Part shown: positions 44,279 to 51,824 of the stretch, in pieces
How positions within the stretch are numbered: position 1 is the first letter of the stretch
How the letters are laid out: every line of letters begins with the position of its first letter
Source of the DNA: DASWJZ01 sp963761005
GTDB lineage: Bacteria; Pseudomonadota; Alphaproteobacteria; Rhizobiales; Afifellaceae
Length of the DNA stretch: 64,000 nucleotides
Direction: 5' to 3'
Assembly: GCA_963761005.1 (NCBI GenBank)
Contig: CAVXFK010000025.1
Location: 62,001 to 126,000 of the forward strand
Position numbers and translations under genes: made by a program
The notes under the pieces: generated by a model
Seen by the model: only the letters and a program-made list of their open reading frames with translations
Told to the model about the DNA's origin: nothing
The model's database searches: none

Positions 44279-46618
44279 TCAGGTCTTCCGGCGCATCATT
44301 GCGAGGCACTCGTCGCGATGTCGGGTGACATCCGTGGCTTCGCCTTCGGTCAGAGACAAGGCTCGCTCGAAATCGTCGATCGCCTCGCGCCATCGGCGTT
44401 GCGACTTGAACACCCTACCCCGATTGTAAAGAATGCCGGCGTCCTCGCGGATTGAAAGGGCGCGTGTCAGATCATCAAGCGCCGCCTCAAGGTCGCCACG
44501 CCTGAACGAAATAATAGCGCGGTTCGCTAACGGGTCTGCCAGCAACGGATCCGCCTCGACGGCACACGTGAATGCTGCGAAGCCAGCGTCCATGTCGTCG
44601 TTTTGCATGGCGAGAAGGCCTTTCAGGCAATGAAGTCGCGCGTCGCCCGGCGCAAGCCGGAGCGCTTGAAAGACGTCCGTGTTTGCCCCGTCCCTGTCGC
44701 CACGCTCATATCTGAGAAGGGCACGATTGAGCCGCGCTTCGACAAAATCCGGGTCGAGAACCAAGACATAGTCGTAGGCGGCGCAGGCCTCATCTTTTCG
44801 TGCAAGGGCCGCGAGCGTCTGTCCGCGATTGAAATGGGCTTCGACCTGCGGCGGGCCCCACCTGATTGCCGCGTTGTAGTCGGCGAGTGCGGCCTCATAG
44901 CGACCGGCCTGCTGATGGATCACGGCACGGTCGAACCAAGCCTCGGCGTAGGTAGGCTCCTGGGTGAGCAATTTGCTGAGATCATCCGCGGCTCGCTCCG
45001 GCCGACCGGTGATGACGTGCAGGCGCGATAGATTGTGCCACAGGATGATACTTTCTATCCGAAAGCGGTCGGGCGCCTCTCGCGCCATATAGGAGATTGC
45101 CTCCGTCAGTATCCGTTCGGCCAAATCTTGGCGTCCCTTACGAAGCTCGACGAGCGCCCGCGTGTTCATCAGAAACGCCGTGTTGACAGCACGCGTCGAA
45201 GACGCGGGAACGCGCGCCGTGAAGGCCAGCGACTGCCCGATCAGCTTGTCGGCGGCGTCGTAGTCGTGGCGCGACCGCTCGTAGAGGCGCGCATTGAGGA
45301 TTGCCCTGGCGTAAGCGACATGGGCGAGAAGCGCCGGATCGTCGTTGTCGGACGAAATCTCCATGCACAAGGCGTCGACCTCGTCGTAGCGTCGCAGCAG
45401 GAGCAGCGCGAACAGCCGATTCCTTGTGACACCACAATAGATTTCTCGCTCGCTCGGATCGATCATGCGACGCCCGCGCGTGGCCCAATCCAAGGCGGCG
45501 TCATAGCAGGCCAAGTTCATGCATTCAGTCGATGCGGCGAGCAGCGTTTCCACATCGCCGCCGGCCTGCTCATGGTGGTAGGGGATCGCGCCGAGCCGAA
45601 GCGACGGCTCGTCGAGCTCAGCGAGCAATGAAGCACGCGCGAGATGCAGCGCCCGGCGCTCCCCTGCCGGAAGGCATTCGTAGAGATGCGCTGCGAGCAG
45701 GCGCTGCGATGTCCCATCCGAGGTGACATGCGCTCGCGCCAACTCCATGCGCGATGACGGAGCCATGGCGGTGGCAGCGTCAATGAGAAGATGCGCAAGT
45801 GAGCATGAAGGCGGACGCGCGACGTCTAGGACAACATGCTCCGACAGGTCGCGCCACAATTCGGTTGCATCGCCAGTGGGCACGCCGCGTGTCGCGAACC
45901 AAGCACGCCAAGCCTCGGGAACCGAGCATTCGGGATCGGACGATGGAGGTGGCGAACGCGTCGTGTACGCGTTCAAAGCGCTCGCAAGAACTGCGTCAAC
46001 CCGATCGGTTGTCGTGTGGACTCTCAGACGGAGTATCCGCGGATCAGCGCGGCGCAACAGGACTGATATGAATTCCTGATCGGTGAAGTCTGCGGCATCG
46101 AGATTCTTGAAGGCCGCTACGACGCCCGATGGATAGAGCCGTTCAGAGTAGGCCAGAAGAAAGTCAGCCAGACCGTGTGCAATGCGGCGCGTCCATACTG
46201 GCCAGTTGCCTTCACGCGGGATGGAAAGCCACCGATTGACGTCGGCCGGCACCGGCACGCGCTTTCGTAGCTCCGGCGCCACGACAAGAAGCGCAAGTAA
46301 ATGCGCAAAGACGAGGTCAGGTGCCCGCGCGTGCGCATCATCGCTGAGAGCACGAAGTAGCGTTCCGGCCGCCGTATAAGGACCGCGAAGATTCCGATGC
46401 GCATCGATCGGACCGAAGGCAACATCGGCGCCGTACGCTACTTGGCCGACGTCACACTTCGGCGTGTTCACCCACTCGTGGAGAGCGGACACAAGCGTCG
46501 CCGGCGTTGCTGCGGGGCGCCGGAGTTGCCGTCGTGCCCGCTCAAGCGTCTGATTGCTAGAGCTTGCTAATGCACGAATCGACGGTCGGTCGGGCAATGG
46601 TGTTCGACGCAAGCCCAC
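44279..46618 (-). CDS. Large TPR protein next to double-glycine peptide gene
   Basis: This protein of up to 779 residues has at least six tetratricopeptide-like repeats in its C-terminal half (from about 540): AEAWFDRAVIHQQAGRYEAA, VEAHFNRGQTLAALARKDEA, VEARLNRALLRYERGDRDGA, LADPLANRAIISFRRGDLEA. The N-terminal 450 residues are helical-looking but unassigned. No signal peptide is visible. The start is uncertain: the open frame reaches a GTG at 46618, which would overlap the peptide gene by 62 bases in another frame, and the next in-frame GTG lies near 46500. It follows the peptide gene on the same strand, so it may be a partner protein for peptide maturation or immunity, though no function is demonstrated. 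Confidence 0.75.
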   Translation of the reverse strand: MGLRRTPLPDRPSIRALASSSNQTLERARRQLRRPAATPATLVSALHEWVNTPKCDVGQVAYGADVAFGPIDAHRNLRGPYTAAGTLLRALSDDAHARAPDLVFAHLLALLVVAPELRKRVPVPADVNRWLSIPREGNWPVWTRRIAHGLADFLLAYSERLYPSGVVAAFKNLDAADFTDQEFISVLLRRADPRILRLRVHTTTDRVDAVLASALNAYTTRSPPPSSDPECSVPEAWRAWFATRGVPTGDATELWRDLSEHVVLDVARPPSCSLAHLLIDAATAMAPSSRMELARAHVTSDGTSQRLLAAHLYECLPAGERRALHLARASLLAELDEPSLRLGAIPYHHEQAGGDVETLLAASTECMNLACYDAALDWATRGRRMIDPSEREIYCGVTRNRLFALLLLRRYDEVDALCMEISSDNDDPALLAHVAYARAILNARLYERSRHDYDAADKLIGQSLAFTARVPASSTRAVNTAFLMNTRALVELRKGRQDLAERILTEAISYMAREAPDRFRIESIILWHNLSRLHVITGRPERAADDLSKLLTQEPTYAEAWFDRAVIHQQAGRYEAALADYNAAIRWGPPQVEAHFNRGQTLAALARKDEACAAYDYVLVLDPDFVEARLNRALLRYERGDRDGANTDVFQALRLAPGDARLHCLKGLLAMQNDDMDAGFAAFTCAVEADPLLADPLANRAIISFRRGDLEAALDDLTRALSIREDAGILYNRGRVFKSQRRWREAIDDFERALSLTEGEATDVTRHRDECLAMMRRKT

Positions 46619-46715
46619 CGGTGACCTTCTGCAGGTCGTCCTCGCTAAGCTCCCGACCCGGCTTCTTCATCGGCTTCTTTGAATTCTTCCCTTTTTGGCT
46701 TTCTTTGCTTGGCAT
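46557..46715 (-). CDS. Putative double-glycine leader peptide A (secreted peptide precursor)
   Basis: This gene encodes 52 residues. The start is the ATG at 46715 with a perfect GGAGG 5 bases upstream; the longer frame to 46766 lacks such a site. The N-terminus is Lys/Ser-rich (MPSKESQKGKNSKKPMKKPG), followed by the leader motif ELSEDDLQKVTGG. This matches the LSxxxLxxVxGG consensus recognised by C39 peptidases. The predicted core after GG is 18 residues, LASNTIARPTVDSCISKL, with a single Cys. A C39-type exporter is encoded 7 kb away. Its function (antimicrobial, signal or modified peptide) is unknown. Confidence 0.7.
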   Translation of the reverse strand: MPSKESQKGKNSKKPMKKPGRELSEDDLQKVTGGLASNTIARPTVDSCISKL

Positions 46716-46820
46716 GCGATCCTCCAAAGCTACGTGGCGAGCAAACGGAGCCTCGTCGGGCCGCACTATTTGCTCGCCCGAAATTTAAAGCAAGTATCCA
46801 GAAAGCTACCACCGTTCCCC

Positions 46821-46846
46821 AGATTAAGACTTTAAGGTCTGTATCT
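46821..46846. promoter_or_regulatory. Inverted repeat in divergent peptide promoter region
   Basis: AGATTAAGAC and GTCTGTATCT flank TTTAAG; 8 of 10 arm positions are complementary (AGAT--AGAC ... GTCT--ATCT). The site is A/T-rich in a GC-rich genome and lies between the divergent peptide genes, as expected for an operator controlling both. Confidence 0.45.
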
Positions 46847-46847
46847 G

Positions 46848-46874
46848 GCCGGGGACCGACAGGTGTTCCCCGGC
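46848..46874. promoter_or_regulatory. GC-rich hairpin beside the inverted repeat
   Basis: GCCGGGGA (46848-46855) pairs with TCCCCGGC (46867-46874) around an 11-base loop. It directly abuts the A/T-rich inverted repeat. It could fold in a leader transcript of peptide gene B. No T-run follows. Confidence 0.35.
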
Positions 46875-47111
46875 ATTCCGACGTCACGCGAGCGAATTCA
46901 GACGCCGCTCCACCGGATATTGGCCTCCGCTTTTGGCCGGCCGCGTGGTTCTTTTCGGATTGCCCGTCGCCACCAACCACCGGCCGCGCTCATTCGCTCT
47001 CGACTGGCCCTTCATGCTTCGTTTCCCTCACGGACCTCTCTCAAACAAAGACAGATTGCCGCCGACGCGAGCCGCGGCTAACGTCGGACGTTTCCTTTCC
47101 TGGAGGGGACC

Positions 47112-47264
47112 ATGGAAAAAAAGGCGAAAAACCAGAAGAAGGGCAAGCCTGGCTCGAAGGACGCACTACTCAAGGCAAGCCCGAAGGGCGCTGTGCGGCT
47201 ATCGGACAAGAACCTCGACAACGTGGCCGGCGGCGCCATCTCCAACAAACTGAAGCTGAAGTGA
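47112..47264 (+). CDS. Putative double-glycine leader peptide B (secreted peptide precursor)
   Basis: This gene encodes 50 residues. The ATG at 47112 follows GGAGGGG by 3 bases. The N-terminus is Lys-rich (MEKKAKNQKKGKPGSKDALL), then the leader motif VRLSDKNLDNVAGG, again LSxxxLxxVxGG, and a core of only nine residues, AISNKLKLK. The core starts x-x-S-N-[KT]-[LI] like peptide A (AISNKL versus LASNTI). It is followed on the same strand by a methyltransferase gene. The pairing with peptide A and a C39 exporter supports a real gene, although the core is shorter than in classical bacteriocins. Confidence 0.7.
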   Translation: MEKKAKNQKKGKPGSKDALLKASPKGAVRLSDKNLDNVAGGAISNKLKLK

Positions 47265-47360
47265 CGCCCCTGCCCGCAGTTGGACCGACTCGGCGCAAGA
47301 TCGTTGTGACCCGGCTCTGAGCAACGCGCCTCCGATTGCTTAAATACGTCTCGTCAAATG

Positions 47361-47390
47361 CCGACGCGCTTGCGCCGTCGGAGGCCTTTC
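47361..47390 (+). terminator. Hairpin between peptide B and methyltransferase genes
   Basis: CCGACGCGC-TT-GCGCCGTCGG forms an imperfect stem with one bulged C, followed by AGGCCTTTC. A second, wider pairing GCCTCCGA (47328-47335) with TCGGAGGC (47378-47385) is mutually exclusive with part of it. It may attenuate read-through into the methyltransferase gene. Confidence 0.35.
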
Positions 47391-47410
47391 TGCGAGCTCC
47401 GGGGTAGGCC

Positions 47411-48778
47411 ATGGCGCGGGCACAAAGTCGCTATGTTACTGATGTCCCCTACATCGCCGACTTCACGGCGGAGCTGTCGCCCGACTGGCTAGACCTTGTC
47501 GCCACGGTCGGCGGTTTCGTCTCGCCGCGGCGCGGATCGGAATTCGCCTGGTGCGAGCTCGGCTGCGGGCACGGGCTAGCAACGGTCATCAACGCCGCGG
47601 CCAACGCGGGCGCCGCATTCGTCGGGATCGACATATCGCGTGCGCATATCGCCTCGGCGAAGCGGTTGGCTGCGCGGGCAGGCGTAAAGAACGCAAGCTT
47701 TCACGCACGCGACTTCGCCGCTGCCGTCGGGCTCAACTTTCCGCAGTTCGATTACATCGTTGCGCATGGCGTCTATGCCTGGATCGACGCGGCGGCAGGC
47801 GATGCCTTTCGCCGCTTCATAGACCGGCATCTTGCGCCGGGCGGGCTCGTTTATGTCAGCTACAACGCCATGCCCGGCTGGATGAGCGACGCGCCCTTCC
47901 AGCATCTTGTGCGGAGCTTTGCAGAAGCGGAGCCGGGCGACAGCAATGCGCGCTTCAAGACGGCAGCTGAGAAGATCATGCGGCTCACGGCGGCCGGGGC
48001 GCCCGCGCTGAGGGCAGGCCCAATTGCCAGAGACTGGGCGCGCCATTCCGTCGAGCGCGCGCCCCCTTACTACGCGCACGAATACCTCGCTCCCGGGTGG
48101 CGCCCCTATTATGTCGACGAGGTCCGCTCCGCCATGGCCGCGATCGGCCTCTCACCCGTCGGCTCGGCGACGCTTGCCGATAACTTCGATTCCCTCGTGC
48201 TGACCGCCGCCGCGCGAGTCGCGCTAGAACGCATCGCCGACCCGGATTTGCGCGAGCTGGCGCGCGACTACTTCATGGCGCAACGGTTCCGCCGCGACGT
48301 CTTCTGCCGCCGTCCGCGCATGCTGACGGACGCGCAGCGGCGGAAGCGATTGCTGTCGCGTCAGCTTGCGCTGCTAAGCCCGCCCGCTCTCGTGGAGTAT
48401 GGAATGACGACCGAGGCCGGACGTGTGGACTTCGACAACCCGGTGGCGCGCCGCCTTATCGCCGCGTTTGCCGGAGGCCCTCGCTCTCTCGCCGATTGCG
48501 CCCGCGAGGGTATGGACGAGCAGGATGTCCTCGCCAACGGCTTGACGCTCTGCTGTGCAGGGTTGCTGTGGCCGACCGTCGCGACACCACTGGAGACCGA
48601 GCGGCTGAATGCAGCACTGTTTGAAATGCCCGGAGAGAAGGACAGGTATGGCTTTCGCGCGCTGAGCTGCGGAACGGCGCTCCGTCTCAGCCACGGCGTG
48701 CTTGAAGCACTGCACCGTGGCAAGCCGCTCAAGCCCGAAGCGAGACTTTGGAGACGGTTTTTGCGAACCAGCGCGTAA
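47411..48778 (+). CDS. SAM-dependent methyltransferase with C-terminal regulatory domain
   Basis: This 455-residue protein has a class I methyltransferase domain at residues 30-200: motif I CELGCGHGLATVINAAANAG, motif II AAFVGIDISRAHIASAKRLA, then FDYIVAHGVYAWI and LAPGGLVYVSYNAMPGW. The rest resembles the methyltransferase regulatory domain found attached to such enzymes (residues 215-300 and beyond). The substrate is unknown. It lies 146 bases after peptide B on the same strand and convergent with the exporter operon, so it is a candidate peptide-modifying enzyme, but it could methylate something else. Confidence 0.8.
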   Translation: MARAQSRYVTDVPYIADFTAELSPDWLDLVATVGGFVSPRRGSEFAWCELGCGHGLATVINAAANAGAAFVGIDISRAHIASAKRLAARAGVKNASFHARDFAAAVGLNFPQFDYIVAHGVYAWIDAAAGDAFRRFIDRHLAPGGLVYVSYNAMPGWMSDAPFQHLVRSFAEAEPGDSNARFKTAAEKIMRLTAAGAPALRAGPIARDWARHSVERAPPYYAHEYLAPGWRPYYVDEVRSAMAAIGLSPVGSATLADNFDSLVLTAAARVALERIADPDLRELARDYFMAQRFRRDVFCRRPRMLTDAQRRKRLLSRQLALLSPPALVEYGMTTEAGRVDFDNPVARRLIAAFAGGPRSLADCAREGMDEQDVLANGLTLCCAGLLWPTVATPLETERLNAALFEMPGEKDRYGFRALSCGTALRLSHGVLEALHRGKPLKPEARLWRRFLRTSA

Positions 48779-48785
48779 CGACGGC

Positions 48786-49289
48786 TCAGTTGACGCGGCC
48801 GGCTAGAAGACCGATCAGCCGGATGAAGCGGTCCCCGGCGACGTGCAGCGCATCAAGCACACCCTCGTCGAGCTCATCGGAATCGGCGCCACCGCCTGCC
48901 GTCCGCAGGCGGTCGGACAGGAATACGGCAAGCGCCCGATAGAAGCGTGCTGCGAAAGCCGCATCACTGGAGAAACGCGCAAGGATAGCCTCGCGGGGCA
49001 CGGCAAGCAGCAAGCAGTCGGTGTTGGCAGAGACGGACGCCGACGGCAGGCGCTTCTCCACGAAAGACATCTCGCCGACGACGTCGCCGACGGCAAGGCC
49101 GGAGATACGCTCGCTCTCCGCCGCGGTGACGGAGAGTTCGCCCTCGATGACGAAGAACAGATGGCGCACCTCGCGCCCCGCCCTGATCAGCGTTTCGCCG
49201 GCCGGAACCTTGCGCAGCTCTCCCGCCTGGCGCAGCCAGATAAGGTCGCGATCCTCAAGGTCGCCAAGAATGTAGAGCGCTTTCCGCAT
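48786..49289 (-). CDS. Cyclic nucleotide-binding (cNMP) domain protein
   Basis: This 167-residue protein has one CRP-like cNMP-binding domain (RKVPAGETLIRAGREVRHLF, then VIEGELSV and GLAVGDVVGEMSFVEKRLPS) and no DNA-binding helix-turn-helix. It is the last gene of the exporter operon, 3 bases after the ABC transporter. It may be a regulatory subunit of the exporter. The phosphate-binding cassette is reduced (GEMSFVEKRLPSASV; the usual Arg-Thr/Ser-Ala is not clear), so nucleotide binding is uncertain. Confidence 0.82.
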   Translation of the reverse strand: MRKALYILGDLEDRDLIWLRQAGELRKVPAGETLIRAGREVRHLFFVIEGELSVTAAESERISGLAVGDVVGEMSFVEKRLPSASVSANTDCLLLAVPREAILARFSSDAAFAARFYRALAVFLSDRLRTAGGGADSDELDEGVLDALHVAGDRFIRLIGLLAGRVN

Positions 49290-49292
49290 GGC

Positions 49293-51821
49293 TTACTCGC
49301 CTATCAGTTGGCGTTCCGCCAGCTCGGCGAAGACGCCGCGCCTGGCAATCAGCTCCGAAAACGACCCGCTCTCCGCAAAGCGACCGTTCTTCACAACGCA
49401 GATGCGGTCGGCCTTGCGCACCGTGGAGAGCCGATGCGCGATCGTCACTCGCGACACACGCATTGCGTCGATCGCATTCGACACGACCGCTTGCACGGCA
49501 TTGTCGAGAGCGCTGGTCGCCTCGTCGAAGAAGAGAATACGCGGCTTTCGCGCGATCGCGCGTGCGATCAGAATGCGCTGCCGCTGGCCGCCGGAGAGCG
49601 TGCCTGCGCCTTCGGTGATCGGCGTGTGGACACCCATAGGAAGCAGCGCCAGATCGTCGGCGAGCCCGGCCAGCTCCACCGCCCAGAGGCACTCTTCGAG
49701 CGAGAGGTCGGATGCCCCGCGGATGTTCTCCAGGATGGTGCCGGCGAAGAGGGAACTCGATTGCAACACGACGCCGATCTGTCCGCGCACACGCGCAGGA
49801 TCGAGACCGGCAAGGTCCTGGCCGTCATAGAGGACGACGCCGGTGCGCGGACGCTCGAATCCGAGAAGCAGCCGCAGGATCGTCGACTTGCCCGAGCCCG
49901 AGCTGCCGACGATTGCCATGTGCTCGCCGGGCTTCAGCGCAAACTCCAGCCCGTCGATCAATGGCGGACCGTCCTCCGAGTAACCGAAGCTCACACCGTT
50001 CGCTTCGATCCGGCCGCTGAGTGCGCCGGGGTCGGCCCGGCCGCTTGCCGCCTCCAGCTCGGCGGCCAGAATGGGCCGCGCCCGCTCCGCCAGCGGCTGC
50101 ACGAGGAGGATGCGCAGGAGCGCCTCGCAGAAGGAGATGAGCGACGCCTGGAAGATGCCGAAGGCCGTCAGGAAACCGATGAACGCTCCTGTGGAGACGT
50201 CGCCTCGCGCGAGGAGCGCGGCAGCCGCGAACAGCGAGGCAAGCGTGATGATCTGCCAGGGGTCGGCGAAAGCGCTAAAGCGGTTAGCGACGCGCGCGCC
50301 GCGTGCGACGACCGCCTGTTGGCGATCGTAGAGCACACGCCAGCGCGCCATAGCGCGAAGCTCCGCGGCGGCCGTTCGCAGCTTCGCGATGCCTTCCAGT
50401 ATCTCGTAGGTAACCCCGGCGAGCCGCCCCTCGATCTTGGCCGCACGACGAAGTGGCGCCATCTGCAAGAAACCGCTGATGAAGAGCGCAACGATGTAGA
50501 TCAGCGAGGGCACAACAGCCACCAGCGCGAGCCGTGCTCCTTGCGCGAACATCAGCGCGAGATAGACGAGGGAGAACAACGCGGTAACGCCGCTGGACAG
50601 AAGTACATCGACGGTTACCGCGCGCATCGCTTCAACGCCCTGGATGCGCTGGTTGAGGTCGCCGGCGGCAATCGTCTTGAAGAAGCGCGCCGGGAGCTGC
50701 AGCACGCGGTCCGTCAGCCCGACAGCGAGCTTTATCGCCGTCCGTCCCTCGATGCGTGCCACCGCGTAGGCTTGCGCGACATGGGACACGGCCTGCGCCA
50801 GCGCCGCCGCAACGAGGGCGATACCGACCGCCGCCAAGAGGCCGACCTCACCCGTCGGCACGATGTCGGAGAATACCCAGGTGGTGACGAGCGGAACGGC
50901 CAGGCCGACAAGGGCCCCGAGCAGGCCTGCCGAGGCAATCATCACGAGGTCGTCGCCGATGCCGGAGAGGGTGCGCCAGGCGAGCTCGCCAAAGCCCTTC
51001 AGCGTGTCGGGGAACGGCGCGTGGCACACGTAGGCGACACCGTCATAGGCGAGCGCTTGCTTGCCGCGAATCGGCCTCCCCTCCCCGTCCAGGTACGCGC
51101 GCCGGTGGCGGCACAATGCCTCGATCCGGCCGTCGTCGATGCGACGCGCGATCAATGCACCGAGATCGAGGCGCCACCATCCTTCCGGGAGGACGATGCG
51201 CCGCGCGCGAAAGCCTGAGAGCCGGGCGTGATGGGCTACGGCGGAAAAGTTGTCGGCCTCTCTCCCGGGGCGGGTGCGTCGCACAGCAACACCGAGCGTC
51301 GCGGCCACGGTCGCGAGCGCCTCCTGAAGCGCCCCCGCGCCCGCGCCGCGCGACGGGCGCCCGTCAGTCGACCGGCTGACAAGGCGCGCGATGTCCCGGC
51401 TGTCCCGCTCCGCGTCGAGGCCGGCATGGTCCTTGTCCAGGGCGACGATGAAGCTCTGCATCCGCGCGACGATTTCGGCCCTGTCGAGGCGAGGGGGGCC
51501 CGAATCCTCGTCAATCGCCTCCGATGAGGACGCTGCAAGGGCCGCGCCGTTGAGCCACGCAGCGGCGCTCTCGGCGAGCCCGGCATCGTCCCCGTATGCA
51601 GGCGTGAGACGCGTGCCGTCCGTCGCAACGAGACTTAAGCCGAGCCGCCCGTCGCCGTTGACGGGGAAGACGTGCCGCCCCGCCGGCACCACGGCGACAA
51701 GCCGGCGACGTTCGGGCGAGACAAGATAGACCTCGACAACGCCCTTCTCCACGAGCCAGGGCGTCTCGCCGCTTGGGAGTGGGAACGGCGCACCTGCGCT
51801 GAGATCGAGTGCCCCCGCCAC
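49293..51821 (-). CDS. NHLP-type peptide export ABC transporter (permease/ATPase, no peptidase)
   Basis: This 842-residue fused transporter has an N-terminal region of about 270 residues without a C39 domain (starting LSAGAPFPLPSGETPWLVEK, with a cNMP-like beta-roll feel). A six-helix membrane domain follows (IASAGLLGALVGLAVPLVTT ...). The C-terminal ATPase has Walker A GSSGSGKST, signature LSGGQRQRILIARAI and Walker B RILFFDEATSALDNAV. This architecture matches the second ABC protein of NHLP/NHLM bacteriocin export systems. The start is GTG 51821, 3 bases after the peptidase-type transporter gene. It probably forms a heteromeric exporter with that protein. Confidence 0.87.
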   Translation of the reverse strand: MAGALDLSAGAPFPLPSGETPWLVEKGVVEVYLVSPERRRLVAVVPAGRHVFPVNGDGRLGLSLVATDGTRLTPAYGDDAGLAESAAAWLNGAALAASSSEAIDEDSGPPRLDRAEIVARMQSFIVALDKDHAGLDAERDSRDIARLVSRSTDGRPSRGAGAGALQEALATVAATLGVAVRRTRPGREADNFSAVAHHARLSGFRARRIVLPEGWWRLDLGALIARRIDDGRIEALCRHRRAYLDGEGRPIRGKQALAYDGVAYVCHAPFPDTLKGFGELAWRTLSGIGDDLVMIASAGLLGALVGLAVPLVTTWVFSDIVPTGEVGLLAAVGIALVAAALAQAVSHVAQAYAVARIEGRTAIKLAVGLTDRVLQLPARFFKTIAAGDLNQRIQGVEAMRAVTVDVLLSSGVTALFSLVYLALMFAQGARLALVAVVPSLIYIVALFISGFLQMAPLRRAAKIEGRLAGVTYEILEGIAKLRTAAAELRAMARWRVLYDRQQAVVARGARVANRFSAFADPWQIITLASLFAAAALLARGDVSTGAFIGFLTAFGIFQASLISFCEALLRILLVQPLAERARPILAAELEAASGRADPGALSGRIEANGVSFGYSEDGPPLIDGLEFALKPGEHMAIVGSSGSGKSTILRLLLGFERPRTGVVLYDGQDLAGLDPARVRGQIGVVLQSSSLFAGTILENIRGASDLSLEECLWAVELAGLADDLALLPMGVHTPITEGAGTLSGGQRQRILIARAIARKPRILFFDEATSALDNAVQAVVSNAIDAMRVSRVTIAHRLSTVRKADRICVVKNGRFAESGSFSELIARRGVFAELAERQLIGE

Positions 51822-51824
51822 CGC

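Larger units (their letters stand above)
46716..47111. other. Divergent promoter region between the two peptide genes
   Basis: These 396 bases separate peptide genes A and B, which are transcribed away from each other. The region holds a 26-base inverted repeat (46821-46846), a GC-rich hairpin (46848-46874) and an A/T-rich stretch (AAATTTAAAG near 46780) that could carry promoter elements. Long open frames crossing it have no coding features. Confidence 0.55.

Noticed and set aside
46679..47320. 213-codon plus-strand frame overlapping both peptide genes
   Set aside because: It spans the divergent promoter region and both small genes, has no coding features, and conflicts with the well-placed ribosome-binding sites of peptides A and B.
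48843..51218. 791-codon open frame on the plus strand opposite the exporter genes
   Set aside because: Arg/Asp/His-rich low-information translation typical of antisense frames; the minus strand carries complete ABC transporter and cNMP motifs.
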